DNA of 64,000 bases from Flavobacteriales bacterium UBA6772 (GTDB lineage Bacteria; Bacteroidota; Bacteroidia; Flavobacteriales; Flavobacteriaceae): positions 496,001 through 560,000 of the forward strand of contig CAJIYW010000001.1 of NCBI GenBank assembly GCA_905181765.1, written 5' to 3'. Of this stretch, positions 52,467-60,900 are shown piece after piece. The position numbers and the translations under genes are program-made. The notes under the pieces are model-generated. The model saw only the letters and a program-made list of their open reading frames with translations, was not told where the DNA came from and ran no database searches. How positions within the stretch are numbered: the stretch's first letter is position 1; the number at the start of each line of letters is the position of its first letter.

Positions 52467-54407
52467 ATGCAATTTAAAAATCTAGAAATTTTATACTTTT
52501 TAGGGTTCTTAATTATTCCTATTTTAATACATCTTTTTCAACTTCAAAAGTTTGTAAAAGTACCTTTTACGAATGTTGCCTTTTTACAAAAAATACTACA
52601 AGAAACACGCAAGAGTTCTCATATAAAAAAATGGTTGATTTTAGCTACAAGATTGCTATTATTAAGTGCAATTATATTTGCCTTTTCTCAACCTTTTATT
52701 AGTAATAAAGATTACAATAAAAAAGAACATACTTTTATCTATTTAGACAATTCTTTAAGTACAAATACCAAAGGAAAAAAGGGTGATTTATTAAAAATAG
52801 CGGTACAAGAAATTATAGAAAACACTGCAGATAAAAACAGATATTCATTACGAACTAATACCGGGTTTTATAAAGACCTTAGTAAAGATGCTCTAAAAAA
52901 TAGATTATTAAAAGTAGATTATTCTTCAAAAAAATTAAGTTTATCTACACTTTTACTACAGATAAACAAAGAAAAAAAAATAAAAATAAAAGCTTTAAAT
53001 AATATAGTATTAATATCTGATTTTCAGACTAATTACGATAAAAAGTTTACAAATGTAACAGCCACTTTTTCGGCTATAAAACTAGAAGCTATCAAGAAAG
53101 ATAATCTATCTATAGATAGTGTCTTTATCAATAATAAAAATGCAAATAATTTTAGACTAAATGTAGTAATAAAGAATCAAGGTCCTAGAAAAGACATTGT
53201 ACCCGTTGCTGTTTTCAATGGAAAAAACCTACTTAGTAAACAATCCATCCGTATCGAAAAAGATACAGAGAAAACTGTTGTATTTACGTTACAAAACACG
53301 ATCAATTTATTAGGTAAAATTACACTTATTTTTAGCGATACATTTTTGCATGATAATACATATTACTTCGCTTTAAACAACAATCAAAAAATACCTATTT
53401 TAGCAATTGGAAAGAAGGCTAATTTTTTATCAAAAATATACACAAAAGAAGTATTTAAATTCACAAATAACCCTATTCAAAACATCAATTACAATACCCT
53501 TCAAAACCAACAATTAATCATACTAAATGAAGTAGTAAAACTTCCAGAAATTTTAATTAATAGTTTAGTTGACTTTTCTAAAAATGGAGGAAGTATTGTA
53601 ATTATTCCAAATGAAAAAATAGCTCTTTCATCTTATAATAGTTTCCTAAAGAAACTAAATTTAGGAAAAATTACAACCAAGAAAAAAGATACATTAAAAA
53701 TTACAAATATTAATTATTCACATCCTGTATTTAAAAATGTTTTTTCTAAAAAAATAACTAATTTTCAATACCCAAGTGTGAAAAGCTACTACCCTATTAT
53801 AGGAAATACCTCTAAAATAGTCTCTTTTGAGAATAATATGCCTTTTATAAGTCAGTTATCGAATAGTAAAACCTATTTTATTTCTAGTGCTTTAAATAAA
53901 AAAAACAGCAACTTTTTAAACTCTCCTTTGATTGTGCCTATTTTTTATAATTTTGGAGAGATGAGTTTTAAGTACCCCAAATTAGCTTATAGAATAGATC
54001 AAGAAAACACAATTGAAATTGAAACTAAAATGCGTAAAAATAAAATTTTAGCAATTGCTAAAAACGACGCTTCTTTTATTCCTCTGCAACAAACCTACCA
54101 AAATAAAGTAATTCTTACAACAAAAGAACAACCACTAAAAGCTGGATTTTATAAAGTTTTAAAAGAAAACACTAAAATTAAAGATTTGGCTTTTAATTAC
54201 CCAAAAGAGGAGAGTTTATTGAATTTTCTAGATATTAACGTATTAAAAAAAATAAATGAAAATAGTGCAGTTTCTTCATCTATAACTGAAGTATTTAAAC
54301 AAATAAATAAAAATAATGAAGTTCATTGGCTTTGGAAATGGTTTTTAGCCTTGGCAATTGTATCTTTGCTCTTAGAAATTTTGATTTTAAAATTCTATAC
54401 ACCATGA
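52467..54407 (+). CDS. BatA-domain membrane protein
   Basis: The 646-residue protein begins with the aerotolerance-regulator N-terminal double membrane segment (LEILYFLGFLIIPILIHLFQL; KKWLILATRLLLLSAIIFAF) followed by a von Willebrand A-like domain with the metal-site pattern FIYLDNSLST. A long extracytoplasmic part follows and a last membrane helix lies at about residues 620-640 (WFLALAIVSLLLEILIL). It is intact. Its stop overlaps the start of the next gene (ATGA), so the two are translationally coupled. The role in the membrane is unknown. Confidence 0.88.
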   Translation: MQFKNLEILYFLGFLIIPILIHLFQLQKFVKVPFTNVAFLQKILQETRKSSHIKKWLILATRLLLLSAIIFAFSQPFISNKDYNKKEHTFIYLDNSLSTNTKGKKGDLLKIAVQEIIENTADKNRYSLRTNTGFYKDLSKDALKNRLLKVDYSSKKLSLSTLLLQINKEKKIKIKALNNIVLISDFQTNYDKKFTNVTATFSAIKLEAIKKDNLSIDSVFINNKNANNFRLNVVIKNQGPRKDIVPVAVFNGKNLLSKQSIRIEKDTEKTVVFTLQNTINLLGKITLIFSDTFLHDNTYYFALNNNQKIPILAIGKKANFLSKIYTKEVFKFTNNPIQNINYNTLQNQQLIILNEVVKLPEILINSLVDFSKNGGSIVIIPNEKIALSSYNSFLKKLNLGKITTKKKDTLKITNINYSHPVFKNVFSKKITNFQYPSVKSYYPIIGNTSKIVSFENNMPFISQLSNSKTYFISSALNKKNSNFLNSPLIVPIFYNFGEMSFKYPKLAYRIDQENTIEIETKMRKNKILAIAKNDASFIPLQQTYQNKVILTTKEQPLKAGFYKVLKENTKIKDLAFNYPKEESLLNFLDINVLKKINENSAVSSSITEVFKQINKNNEVHWLWKWFLALAIVSLLLEILILKFYTP

Positions 54408-55663
54408 TTACGCTTATAAAATCGGCAACGATTATAGATTCTTCAAGTCCCTTCCACCAGCAAAAAAAAGATATTTTAATTAAAGACGGTAGTATTAAGA
54501 AGATTGATAGCAACATACCTTCTAAAAAAGAATACACTATTGTAGAGAGAGAAAACCTGCATATTTCTTGCGGATGGTTTGACACGAGTGTTTCTCTTGG
54601 AGAGCCCGGCTATGAAGAAAGAGAAACTATTAAAAATGGATTGCAAGTTGCTGCAAAAAGTGGTTTTACAGCTGTTGCAGTAAATGCAAACTCCAATCCT
54701 ATAATTGACAACAAGTCTGCTGTCGAATTCCTAATAAATAAAGCACATGGTTTTGCTACAAACCTTTACCCTATTGCAGCTTTAACCCAAGGAAGTAAGG
54801 GTGTTAATATGGCTGAATTGTACGATATGCAACAATCTGGAGCGATTGCTTTTGGTGATTATAAAAAACCAATAGAGCAGGACAACCTAATGAAAGTAGC
54901 ACTATTGTATGCTCAAAATTTTGATGGTTTGGTCTTAAGTTTTCCAAAAAACAAATCAATTACTGGAGAAGGAATAGCACATGAAGGTATTAATAGTACA
55001 AAATTAGGTTTAAAAGGAATTCCTGCCTTGGCAGAAGAATTACAAATTGTAAGAGATCTTTTTTTATTAGAGTATACTGGGGGTAAATTGCACATCCCAA
55101 CCATTTCCTCTGCAAAATCAGTAGATTTAATTAAAGAAGCGAAAAAGAACGGTTTACTGGTCTCTTGCAGTGTTGCTGCACACCATTTAACACTAACAGA
55201 TAATGAGTTGCATGAGTTTGACAGCAACTTCAAGACAAACCCACCACTAAGGACAAATACAGATTGTAAAGCGTTGCAAAAAGGAGTTAGAACAGGTGTT
55301 ATCGATATTATCACATCAGACCACGACCCTATAGATATTGAGTATAAAAAAGTAGAATTCAGCGAAGCCAAGGACGGAACCATTGGTCTAGAAAGTTTAT
55401 TTGGAGCAGTAAATTCAGTTTTAAATTTAGAAGATTTTATCGAAAGTATCACTTCAAAACCAAGAGCAATTTTTGGTCTAGACCCAATTACTATTGCAGA
55501 AGGAAAAATAGCTGAGATTTCACTTTTTAATCCTGAAGAAAAATATGTGTTCACTAAAGAACATGCCTTATCTACCTCTAAAAATAGTGCATTTTTTAAT
55601 AAAAAAATGAATGGAAAAGTATATGGTATTTTCTCAAACAAACAACTGATTTTAAATTCATAA
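54404..55663 (+). CDS. Dihydroorotase homologue lacking metal-binding residues
   Basis: The 419-residue protein has the overall layout of class I dihydroorotases (amidohydrolase superfamily): LIKSATIIDSSSPF and DILIKDGSIKKID at the N-terminus, FDTSVSLGEPGYEERETI where DMHVHLREPG is expected, HIPTISSAKSVDLI, VAAHHLTLTDNEL and SDHDPIDIEYKK. The two histidines of the HxH motif are Ser62 and Ser64, and the later ligand histidine of HxxHxS is Thr233, while His of AHHL and Asp306 are kept. So it probably does not hold the usual two-metal site. It overlaps the BatA gene by four bases and precedes a small membrane protein. It may be a structural partner of aspartate transcarbamoylase or have a new role. 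Confidence 0.85.
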   Translation: MITLIKSATIIDSSSPFHQQKKDILIKDGSIKKIDSNIPSKKEYTIVERENLHISCGWFDTSVSLGEPGYEERETIKNGLQVAAKSGFTAVAVNANSNPIIDNKSAVEFLINKAHGFATNLYPIAALTQGSKGVNMAELYDMQQSGAIAFGDYKKPIEQDNLMKVALLYAQNFDGLVLSFPKNKSITGEGIAHEGINSTKLGLKGIPALAEELQIVRDLFLLEYTGGKLHIPTISSAKSVDLIKEAKKNGLLVSCSVAAHHLTLTDNELHEFDSNFKTNPPLRTNTDCKALQKGVRTGVIDIITSDHDPIDIEYKKVEFSEAKDGTIGLESLFGAVNSVLNLEDFIESITSKPRAIFGLDPITIAEGKIAEISLFNPEEKYVFTKEHALSTSKNSAFFNKKMNGKVYGIFSNKQLILNS

Positions 55664-55667
55664 TACA

Positions 55668-55994
55668 ATGGAAAACCATACTATAAAAGAAGGTAAAACT
55701 GCTGCACTTATAAGTTACATACCAGTTATTGGAGCGCCAATTGCTTTCTTTTTAAATAAGAATAAGCGAAATTATTTTGCTAGTTTTCATATTAGACAGA
55801 CGTTTGGTTTAAACATTCTATACTTCATAAATAAATGGATTGTTTATGAATATTTTGGATTAACAGCTTTCAATATTGGAAAAGGTGGTGTTTTAGTACT
55901 TTTTATTTTGGGTGGCTTAGGTGCACTCAGAGAACAGGAAAAATTAGTACCATTACTAGGAGATAAGTTTCAAGAATGGTTTAAAAATATTTAA
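55668..55994 (+). CDS. Small membrane protein (DUF4870/Tic20-like)
   Basis: The 108-residue protein has about three hydrophobic segments (residues 12-29, 46-63 and 72-87) with a connecting piece NKRNYFASFHIRQTFGLNIL, reminiscent of DUF4870 membrane proteins (pattern of FH-RQ before a helix). It lies four bases after the previous gene and six before the next and is part of the run from 52467 to 57808. Assignment to DUF4870 is by pattern only; function unknown. Confidence 0.7.
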   Translation: MENHTIKEGKTAALISYIPVIGAPIAFFLNKNKRNYFASFHIRQTFGLNILYFINKWIVYEYFGLTAFNIGKGGVLVLFILGGLGALREQEKLVPLLGDKFQEWFKNI

Positions 55995-56000
55995 TATAGA

Positions 56001-56642
56001 ATGGGTAAATTACAGTATATCGTTAGAGAACCAAAAATTACATCCCAAAATCCACCTTTATTAATTTTACTGCATGGTTACGGTAGTAATGAGCATGATT
56101 TATTTTCTTTTGCTGAAGAATTACCAGATGACTTGCTAATTGTAAGTGCACAAGCACCACTTTCGATTGGAAACGGTGGTTATGCTTGGTATTCTATTAA
56201 TTTTGACGAAATAAACGGAAAGTTCTCTGATTTAAAAGAAGCAAGAGAAGCTCTTGACACTATTGCTGGTTTTATTGATGATATTAAAAATAAATACACC
56301 CCAAACCCAGATAAAACTTTTTTATTAGGTTTTAGCCAAGGTGCAATTTTAAGTTATTCTTTCAGCTTTTTCCATCCAAACAAAATACAACATGTATTGG
56401 CATTAAGCGGCTATATTAATACAGAGTTGCTTCCAGAAAATATTTCAACAGATATTAGAACAGATTACTACTGTTCTCATGGCTCTGTAGACCAAGTTTT
56501 ACCAGTGGAATGGGCAAGAAACTCAAAACCGTTTTTAGACAACTTAGGTTTTAAAAATGAGTATTCAGAATACAATGTTGGGCATGGTGTTGCACCACAA
56601 AACTTTTATAGTTTTAAAAACTGGATTGAAGCGCGTTTGTAA
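56001..56642 (+). CDS. Alpha/beta hydrolase (carboxylesterase/phospholipase family)
   Basis: The 213-residue protein is a serine hydrolase of the carboxylesterase 2 type. It has the oxyanion strand LLILLHGYGSNEHDLFSF, the nucleophile elbow LLGFSQGAILSY (serine near residue 114), the acid in HGSVDQVLPVEWA and the histidine in VGHGVAPQNF. It has no signal peptide, so it acts inside the cell. It is intact. The substrate, a small ester or lysophospholipid in relatives, is unknown. Confidence 0.88.
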   Translation: MGKLQYIVREPKITSQNPPLLILLHGYGSNEHDLFSFAEELPDDLLIVSAQAPLSIGNGGYAWYSINFDEINGKFSDLKEAREALDTIAGFIDDIKNKYTPNPDKTFLLGFSQGAILSYSFSFFHPNKIQHVLALSGYINTELLPENISTDIRTDYYCSHGSVDQVLPVEWARNSKPFLDNLGFKNEYSEYNVGHGVAPQNFYSFKNWIEARL

Positions 56643-56702
56643 ATCTATTTAAGAGATTAGGAAATAGCGTTTAAATTGAAGCATCTAAAAAGAAACCTTT
56701 AT

Positions 56703-57808
56703 ATGGATATCACAAAAATTAGATCTCTCTTTCCGATTACAAAGGAAGCTACTTATCTAAATAGCGCCTCGCAAGCACCTTTAAACACATGTGTTCAAAA
56801 TAAGCTGGAAGCGTACCTAAAATCAGAAATAACTTTTGAAGGTAAAAAAGGATTTAATCGTGATGATATCCGCATTCCTTTAGCTAATTTATTAGGTGGC
56901 TCTTCAGAAGAATATGCACTAACAACAAGTACTGGTGTTGGTTTAGGAATGATTGCACAGGGCATCGATTTCAAAAAAGGAGATAATATTATTATTCCAG
57001 AAAAAGAACATTGGAACAACGCTTTTCCTTGGCTAAATTTAGAAAGCAAAGGTGTAGCAATAAGATTTGCAAAATTAAATAAAGACAACAGTCTCGATCC
57101 TGAAGCAATAGAAAAACTAATAGACAACCAAACGCGCGTTGTGGCAATTGCAGCAGTTCGTTTTAATAGTGGTTTTAGACCTAATTTATCTAAAATAAGC
57201 AAAATAGCACATTCGAAAAACGCTTTATTTGTTGTAGATGCTGCACAAGGCGCGGGCATGGTTCCTATAGATGTTGTCAAAGACGGTATTGATATTATGG
57301 CCGGCTGTGGCTTTAAATGGCTGCTTGGAATGCACGGAACAGGTTTCTTATATGTGAGCAACCGTGTTGTGAAAATGATACAACCTGTTTTACCAGGAAT
57401 GTATGCAGCACATATAAACTATGACAAGCTTTCTTGCTACGAAGATGCTAGAAAATTTGAAACCGGAACCCTTGCATATTCCCTATTTACCGCTTGGTCT
57501 GCAGGTTTAGAATTACTGCTTTCTATTGGTATAGATACTGTTTATAAAAAGGCATTAGAAAACACGGCTCTCATTATAAACGGACTTTTAAAAAACAATT
57601 ACAACTTAGTAACACCCATTAAAAACAAGGAAGAAAGAAGCGCTATTGTTCATTTTTATGCAAACTCTTTCGACAGCAACGAAAACACTATTTACAAAAT
57701 TGAAAGACACATAAGGTAATGGTTACGTTGCAAGGAGAAAATATAAGGGTGAGTCCGAATTTCTTTACCACAAAAGAAGAAATTGAGGTGTTTTTACGTT
57801 TGCTTTAA
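56703..57808 (+). CDS. Class V aminotransferase / cysteine desulfurase-like enzyme (frameshifted near end)
   Basis: The PLP-dependent protein has TYLNSASQAPLN at the N-terminus, LTTSTGVGLGMIAQGI, VVDAAQGAGMVPIDV and the PLP lysine in GCGFKWLLGMHGTGFLY near residue 205. These are patterns of class V enzymes such as cysteine desulfurases and isopenicillin epimerases; the loop with the reactive cysteine is not evident. At about 57710 the frame breaks, and the missing end VMVTLQGENIRVSPNFFTTKEEIEVFLRLL runs in the next frame to 57808, giving about 368 residues. I chose the ATG giving MDITKIRS; a TTG 27 bases upstream is possible. The stop overlaps that of the convergent methyltransferase gene. 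Confidence 0.86.
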
Positions 57809-58474
57809 AAAAGTACATACAAAGTAGTCACTAAAACACCTTTATCAGGTTCTAAATAATAAGCAATCAATTGTTTTTCTTCTTTTACTTTCAGATTAAA
57901 TGGTGGCGCTAATAAATTGATGCCACTTTTCTTTTTTAATCTAATTCCTTGACCAGATATAATATCTTTATTAGGGATAAAATCTCCTTTAGGCAGATGC
58001 TCTGTTAAGATTAAGTATTTAAAATTTACTAACTTATTTACAATAGCCTGCACTTCTGCATTAGACAAGTGCTGCAATACCTGTCTAATAATGGCACAAT
58101 CTCCTAAAGGCAAATCAGCTACAGCAATATCTAAACAATGAAACTCTAAGTTAGGTTCTTTAAATTTTTCTTTATTGAAGGCTATTAGCGGCGCTACAAT
58201 ATCTATGGCAACATACTTTTTAGTATATACTCACCAACTCTTTGCCCACATTAAAATCGCCACAGCCTAAATCGCAGACCGAGATTGGTGTTTTAAAAGA
58301 AGTTAAAAATGAAATTACTGCCGCTATATATGGTTTTACAATATCCAATTGATGGGATCCTGAACCAGAATAAAACTCGGTTTTTTCGTCTCCCCAAAGC
58401 CTCAATTCATACACCTGCTCCATTACTGCTCTTGTGGGCCAAGGTTTCTTTATTTTTTTAGTTGCTTCTTTCAT
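57805..58474 (-). CDS. SAM-dependent methyltransferase (one frameshift)
   Basis: This is a class I methyltransferase of about 222 residues. The N-terminal half has SGSGSHQLDIVKPYIAAV and motif I ISVCDLGCGDFNVGKEL. At about 58222 the frame changes; KYVAIDIVAPLIAFNKEKF, LPLGDCAIIRQVLQHLSNAE and ILTEHLPKG follow in the next frame. It is convergent with the aminotransferase gene, the two stop codons sharing bases 57806-57807. The substrate is unknown; no pathway is suggested by the neighbours. Confidence 0.82.
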
Positions 58475-58610
58475 TCTTAATACCAGATCTATAGCGTCTA
58501 ATTATAGGCAATTGTCTTTATTTTAAAAGCCCTGCAATAAACCATAGCGAATTTACAGAAATTCCTCTTTTAAATTCGTGATTCAACAAAAAACATACTT
58601 TCTTTTAAGT

Positions 58611-58618
58611 TACCTTTG
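58611..58618 (+). promoter_or_regulatory. -7 promoter element for the DEAD-box gene
   Basis: TACCTTTG fits TAnnTTTG and lies 15 bases before the helicase ATG, giving a leader of about ten bases. No TTG is present 19 bases upstream. Confidence 0.5.
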
Positions 58619-58633
58619 TCCCAAAAATAATAC

Positions 58634-59869
58634 ATGCAGTTTTCTGATTTTCCTTTCCATAAATCTATTTTAAAAGCCGTTGCTGAAGAGCGATTTCAAA
58701 TACCTACTTTAGTTCAGCAAAAAGCGATTCCTTTAGTATTAGAAAAAAAGAATGTAATTGTTTCTGCACAAACAGGTACTGGAAAAACTGCTGCTTTTGC
58801 GTTGCCAATTGTTCAATTATTATTTGATGAGCAGGAAGTAGAAAAAAAAGATAAAAAGATAAGGTCTTTAGTAGTTACACCTACACGTGAACTAGCAATT
58901 CAGATTTTGGAAAACTTTAAAAGCTTTAGTAAATATTCTAATTTAGAGGCTACCGCAGTTTTTGGTGGTGTTTCTCTAGAACCACAAAAAGAAATTTTAG
59001 GTAAAGGAGTAGATATCTTAATTGCAACGCCTGGTAGATTAATTGACCTGCAAATGCAAGGGAATATTGATTTAAGCGCTGTAGAAATTTTTGTATTGGA
59101 TGAAGCAGATTTAATGCTAGACATGGGCTTTATTGTTGATATTAAAAAGATAGAAGCCTTATGTCCTAAGAAAAAGCAAACCTTGCTCTTTTCTGCGACG
59201 ATGCCAGAGAAGATCGTTGAATTAGCAAAAAGAGTTATTAAGAGTCCGGTTGTAATAGAGATAAACCCTGAAGAAACTACCGCAAAAAATATAGGACAAT
59301 TATTATACTATCTTCCAAAGAAAAATAAGACAGACTTGTGTTTAGACTTGTTGCGAACTACTATTAATGGAAAAATCATCATTTTTAGACGCACAAAATT
59401 TGGTGTAGATAAATTAGAAGAATCTTTACTTAAAAATGGATACAAAGTAGCTAGTATTCATGGTGATAAAACACAGATTATTAGAAACAAGGCTATTGAA
59501 GACTTCAAAGAAAAGAAAGCGCATATTTTAATTGCAACGGATGTAGCGTCTCGTGGAATAGACATTACCAATGTAGATGCTATTATTAATTTCGATATTC
59601 CGAACATCCCAGAAACCTACATTCATAGAATTGGTAGAACGGGTAGAGCAGGTAAATCTGGAATTGCTTTTTCATTCTGTTCTCCTGACGAAAACGCATA
59701 TATTAAGCTAATTGAAACCTTAATTGAAAAACCAATTAAAGTAATTATAGAGCACCCGTATATTATCGATAAACCAAAACACAAAAAACTACAACCAAAT
59801 ACCGTTAGTAAAAATAAAAAAGGAAGAAAATCTGAAGCTTCTAAGAAGAAAAAGAAACGCTGGTATTAA
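58634..59869 (+). CDS. DEAD-box RNA helicase (RhlE-like)
   Basis: The 411-residue protein unwinds RNA duplexes in ribosome assembly or cold response. It has the Q motif (FQIPTLVQQKAIP), motif I SAQTGTGKTAAFALP, PTRELAIQI, the VLDEADLMLDMGF box, SATMP, DVASRGIDI and HRIGRTGRAGK. The last 35 residues are very basic (KKGRKSEASKKKKKRWY), typical for RNA-binding tails of this group. It is intact and stands alone. Confidence 0.94.
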   Translation: MQFSDFPFHKSILKAVAEERFQIPTLVQQKAIPLVLEKKNVIVSAQTGTGKTAAFALPIVQLLFDEQEVEKKDKKIRSLVVTPTRELAIQILENFKSFSKYSNLEATAVFGGVSLEPQKEILGKGVDILIATPGRLIDLQMQGNIDLSAVEIFVLDEADLMLDMGFIVDIKKIEALCPKKKQTLLFSATMPEKIVELAKRVIKSPVVIEINPEETTAKNIGQLLYYLPKKNKTDLCLDLLRTTINGKIIIFRRTKFGVDKLEESLLKNGYKVASIHGDKTQIIRNKAIEDFKEKKAHILIATDVASRGIDITNVDAIINFDIPNIPETYIHRIGRTGRAGKSGIAFSFCSPDENAYIKLIETLIEKPIKVIIEHPYIIDKPKHKKLQPNTVSKNKKGRKSEASKKKKKRWY

Positions 59870-60040
59870 GTTATTTACTTTATTACTGCAAGAATAGGTA
59901 TGGGAAGGTGCTAACAGAAGGTTGAAACAATATCAAATTTAAATGATACTATTTGTAAGTTAAAAAACATTCATTTATTAAATAATTTGAATAAAAATTA
60001 CAATATATAAACATGTTTTATATTTATGAGTAATCAAAAC

Positions 60041-60823
60041 CTAAACTTCAACCTCTAGACCATCAAATGATAAAAAAACATTTTTTGGTAATTTTGCAGA
60101 TACTTCTTTATGAAAACCTAATTTGTGACTTATATGCGTAAAATAAGCTCTTTTAGGTTGAATCTCTTCAATAAAATTTAGTGCTTCTTTCAAATTAAAA
60201 TGAGTAGGATGTTCTTCTATTCTTAAGGCATTCACAATCAAAACATCTAAATTTCTTAATTTTTCCTTTTCTTCAATAGTAATCGTTTTTACATCTGTTA
60301 AATAGGCAATATTTTGAATTCTATACCCTAGAATAGCTAAGTTACCGTGCATTACTTGAATAGGCGTTATTGTTAAACCGAGAAAAGAAAAAGGAGTTTT
60401 ATCGATTATATTTGGCTGTACGCTTGGGGCACCAGGATATCTATTTTCTTGAGAAAATATATATTGAAAACGTTGTTCTAAACTATCTAATGTTATTTGA
60501 CTTAAAAAAATAGGCATCTCTCCTATTTTATAGCAAAACGGGCGCAAATCATCCAAACCAGCTGTATGATCTGAATGCTCATGCGTAAATAGTACGCCAT
60601 TTACTAACTGTACATTTTCTCTTAACATTTGCTGTCTAAAATCTGGACCACAATCAATTACAACTGTTTTATCATCCCAAGAAATTAGAATAGAAGACCT
60701 CAAACGCTTGTCTTTGACATCTGTAGATAAACAAACAGGATGATTACTAGCTATCACAGGAACTCCTTGTGAGGTTCCCGTTCCTAAAAAAGTGATTTTT
60801 AATAGTTTTTTATCAGTTTTCAT
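60041..60823 (-). CDS. MBL-fold metallohydrolase (PhnP-like)
   Basis: The 260-residue protein has the metallo-beta-lactamase fold: KITFLGTGTSQGVPVIA at the N-terminus, then FTHEHSDHTAGLDDLRPF with the HxHxDH metal site, VMHGNLAILGYRI and a late histidine in FTHISHKLGFH. The GTGTSQGVP start is that of the PhnP/RNase Z-like subgroup that cleaves phosphodiesters. The start is taken at the ATG giving MKTDKKLLK; an earlier in-frame ATG adds a hydrophobic 12-residue stretch. A minus-strand TATTTTTG ends five bases before this ATG. The substrate is unknown. Confidence 0.88.
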   Translation of the reverse strand: MKTDKKLLKITFLGTGTSQGVPVIASNHPVCLSTDVKDKRLRSSILISWDDKTVVIDCGPDFRQQMLRENVQLVNGVLFTHEHSDHTAGLDDLRPFCYKIGEMPIFLSQITLDSLEQRFQYIFSQENRYPGAPSVQPNIIDKTPFSFLGLTITPIQVMHGNLAILGYRIQNIAYLTDVKTITIEEKEKLRNLDVLIVNALRIEEHPTHFNLKEALNFIEEIQPKRAYFTHISHKLGFHKEVSAKLPKNVFLSFDGLEVEV

Positions 60824-60828
60824 TAAAA

Positions 60829-60836
60829 CAAAAATA
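60829..60836 (-). promoter_or_regulatory. Possible -7 element next to the MBL hydrolase start
   Basis: On the minus strand this reads TATTTTTG, ending five bases before the ATG at 60823. If used, the mRNA would start at or within two bases of the start codon. It could also be chance. Confidence 0.3.
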
Positions 60837-60869
60837 AGATAAAAATTGACTGATGGCATACTAATTGAT

Positions 60870-60877
60870 TATATTTG
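60870..60877 (+). promoter_or_regulatory. -7 promoter element for the 482-residue conserved protein
   Basis: TATATTTG lies 23 bases before the ATG at 60901; a TTG at 60846-60848 is 21 bases upstream of it, close to the standard 19-base gap. This makes a reasonable promoter. Confidence 0.55.
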
Positions 60878-60900
60878 TTTGAAAGTAAAAAAATCGATTT

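Noticed and set aside
54913..55668. Long minus-strand open frame within the dihydroorotase homologue
   Set aside because: It is a shadow of the conserved plus-strand gene; its protein has no recognisable pattern and no promoter or conserved context.
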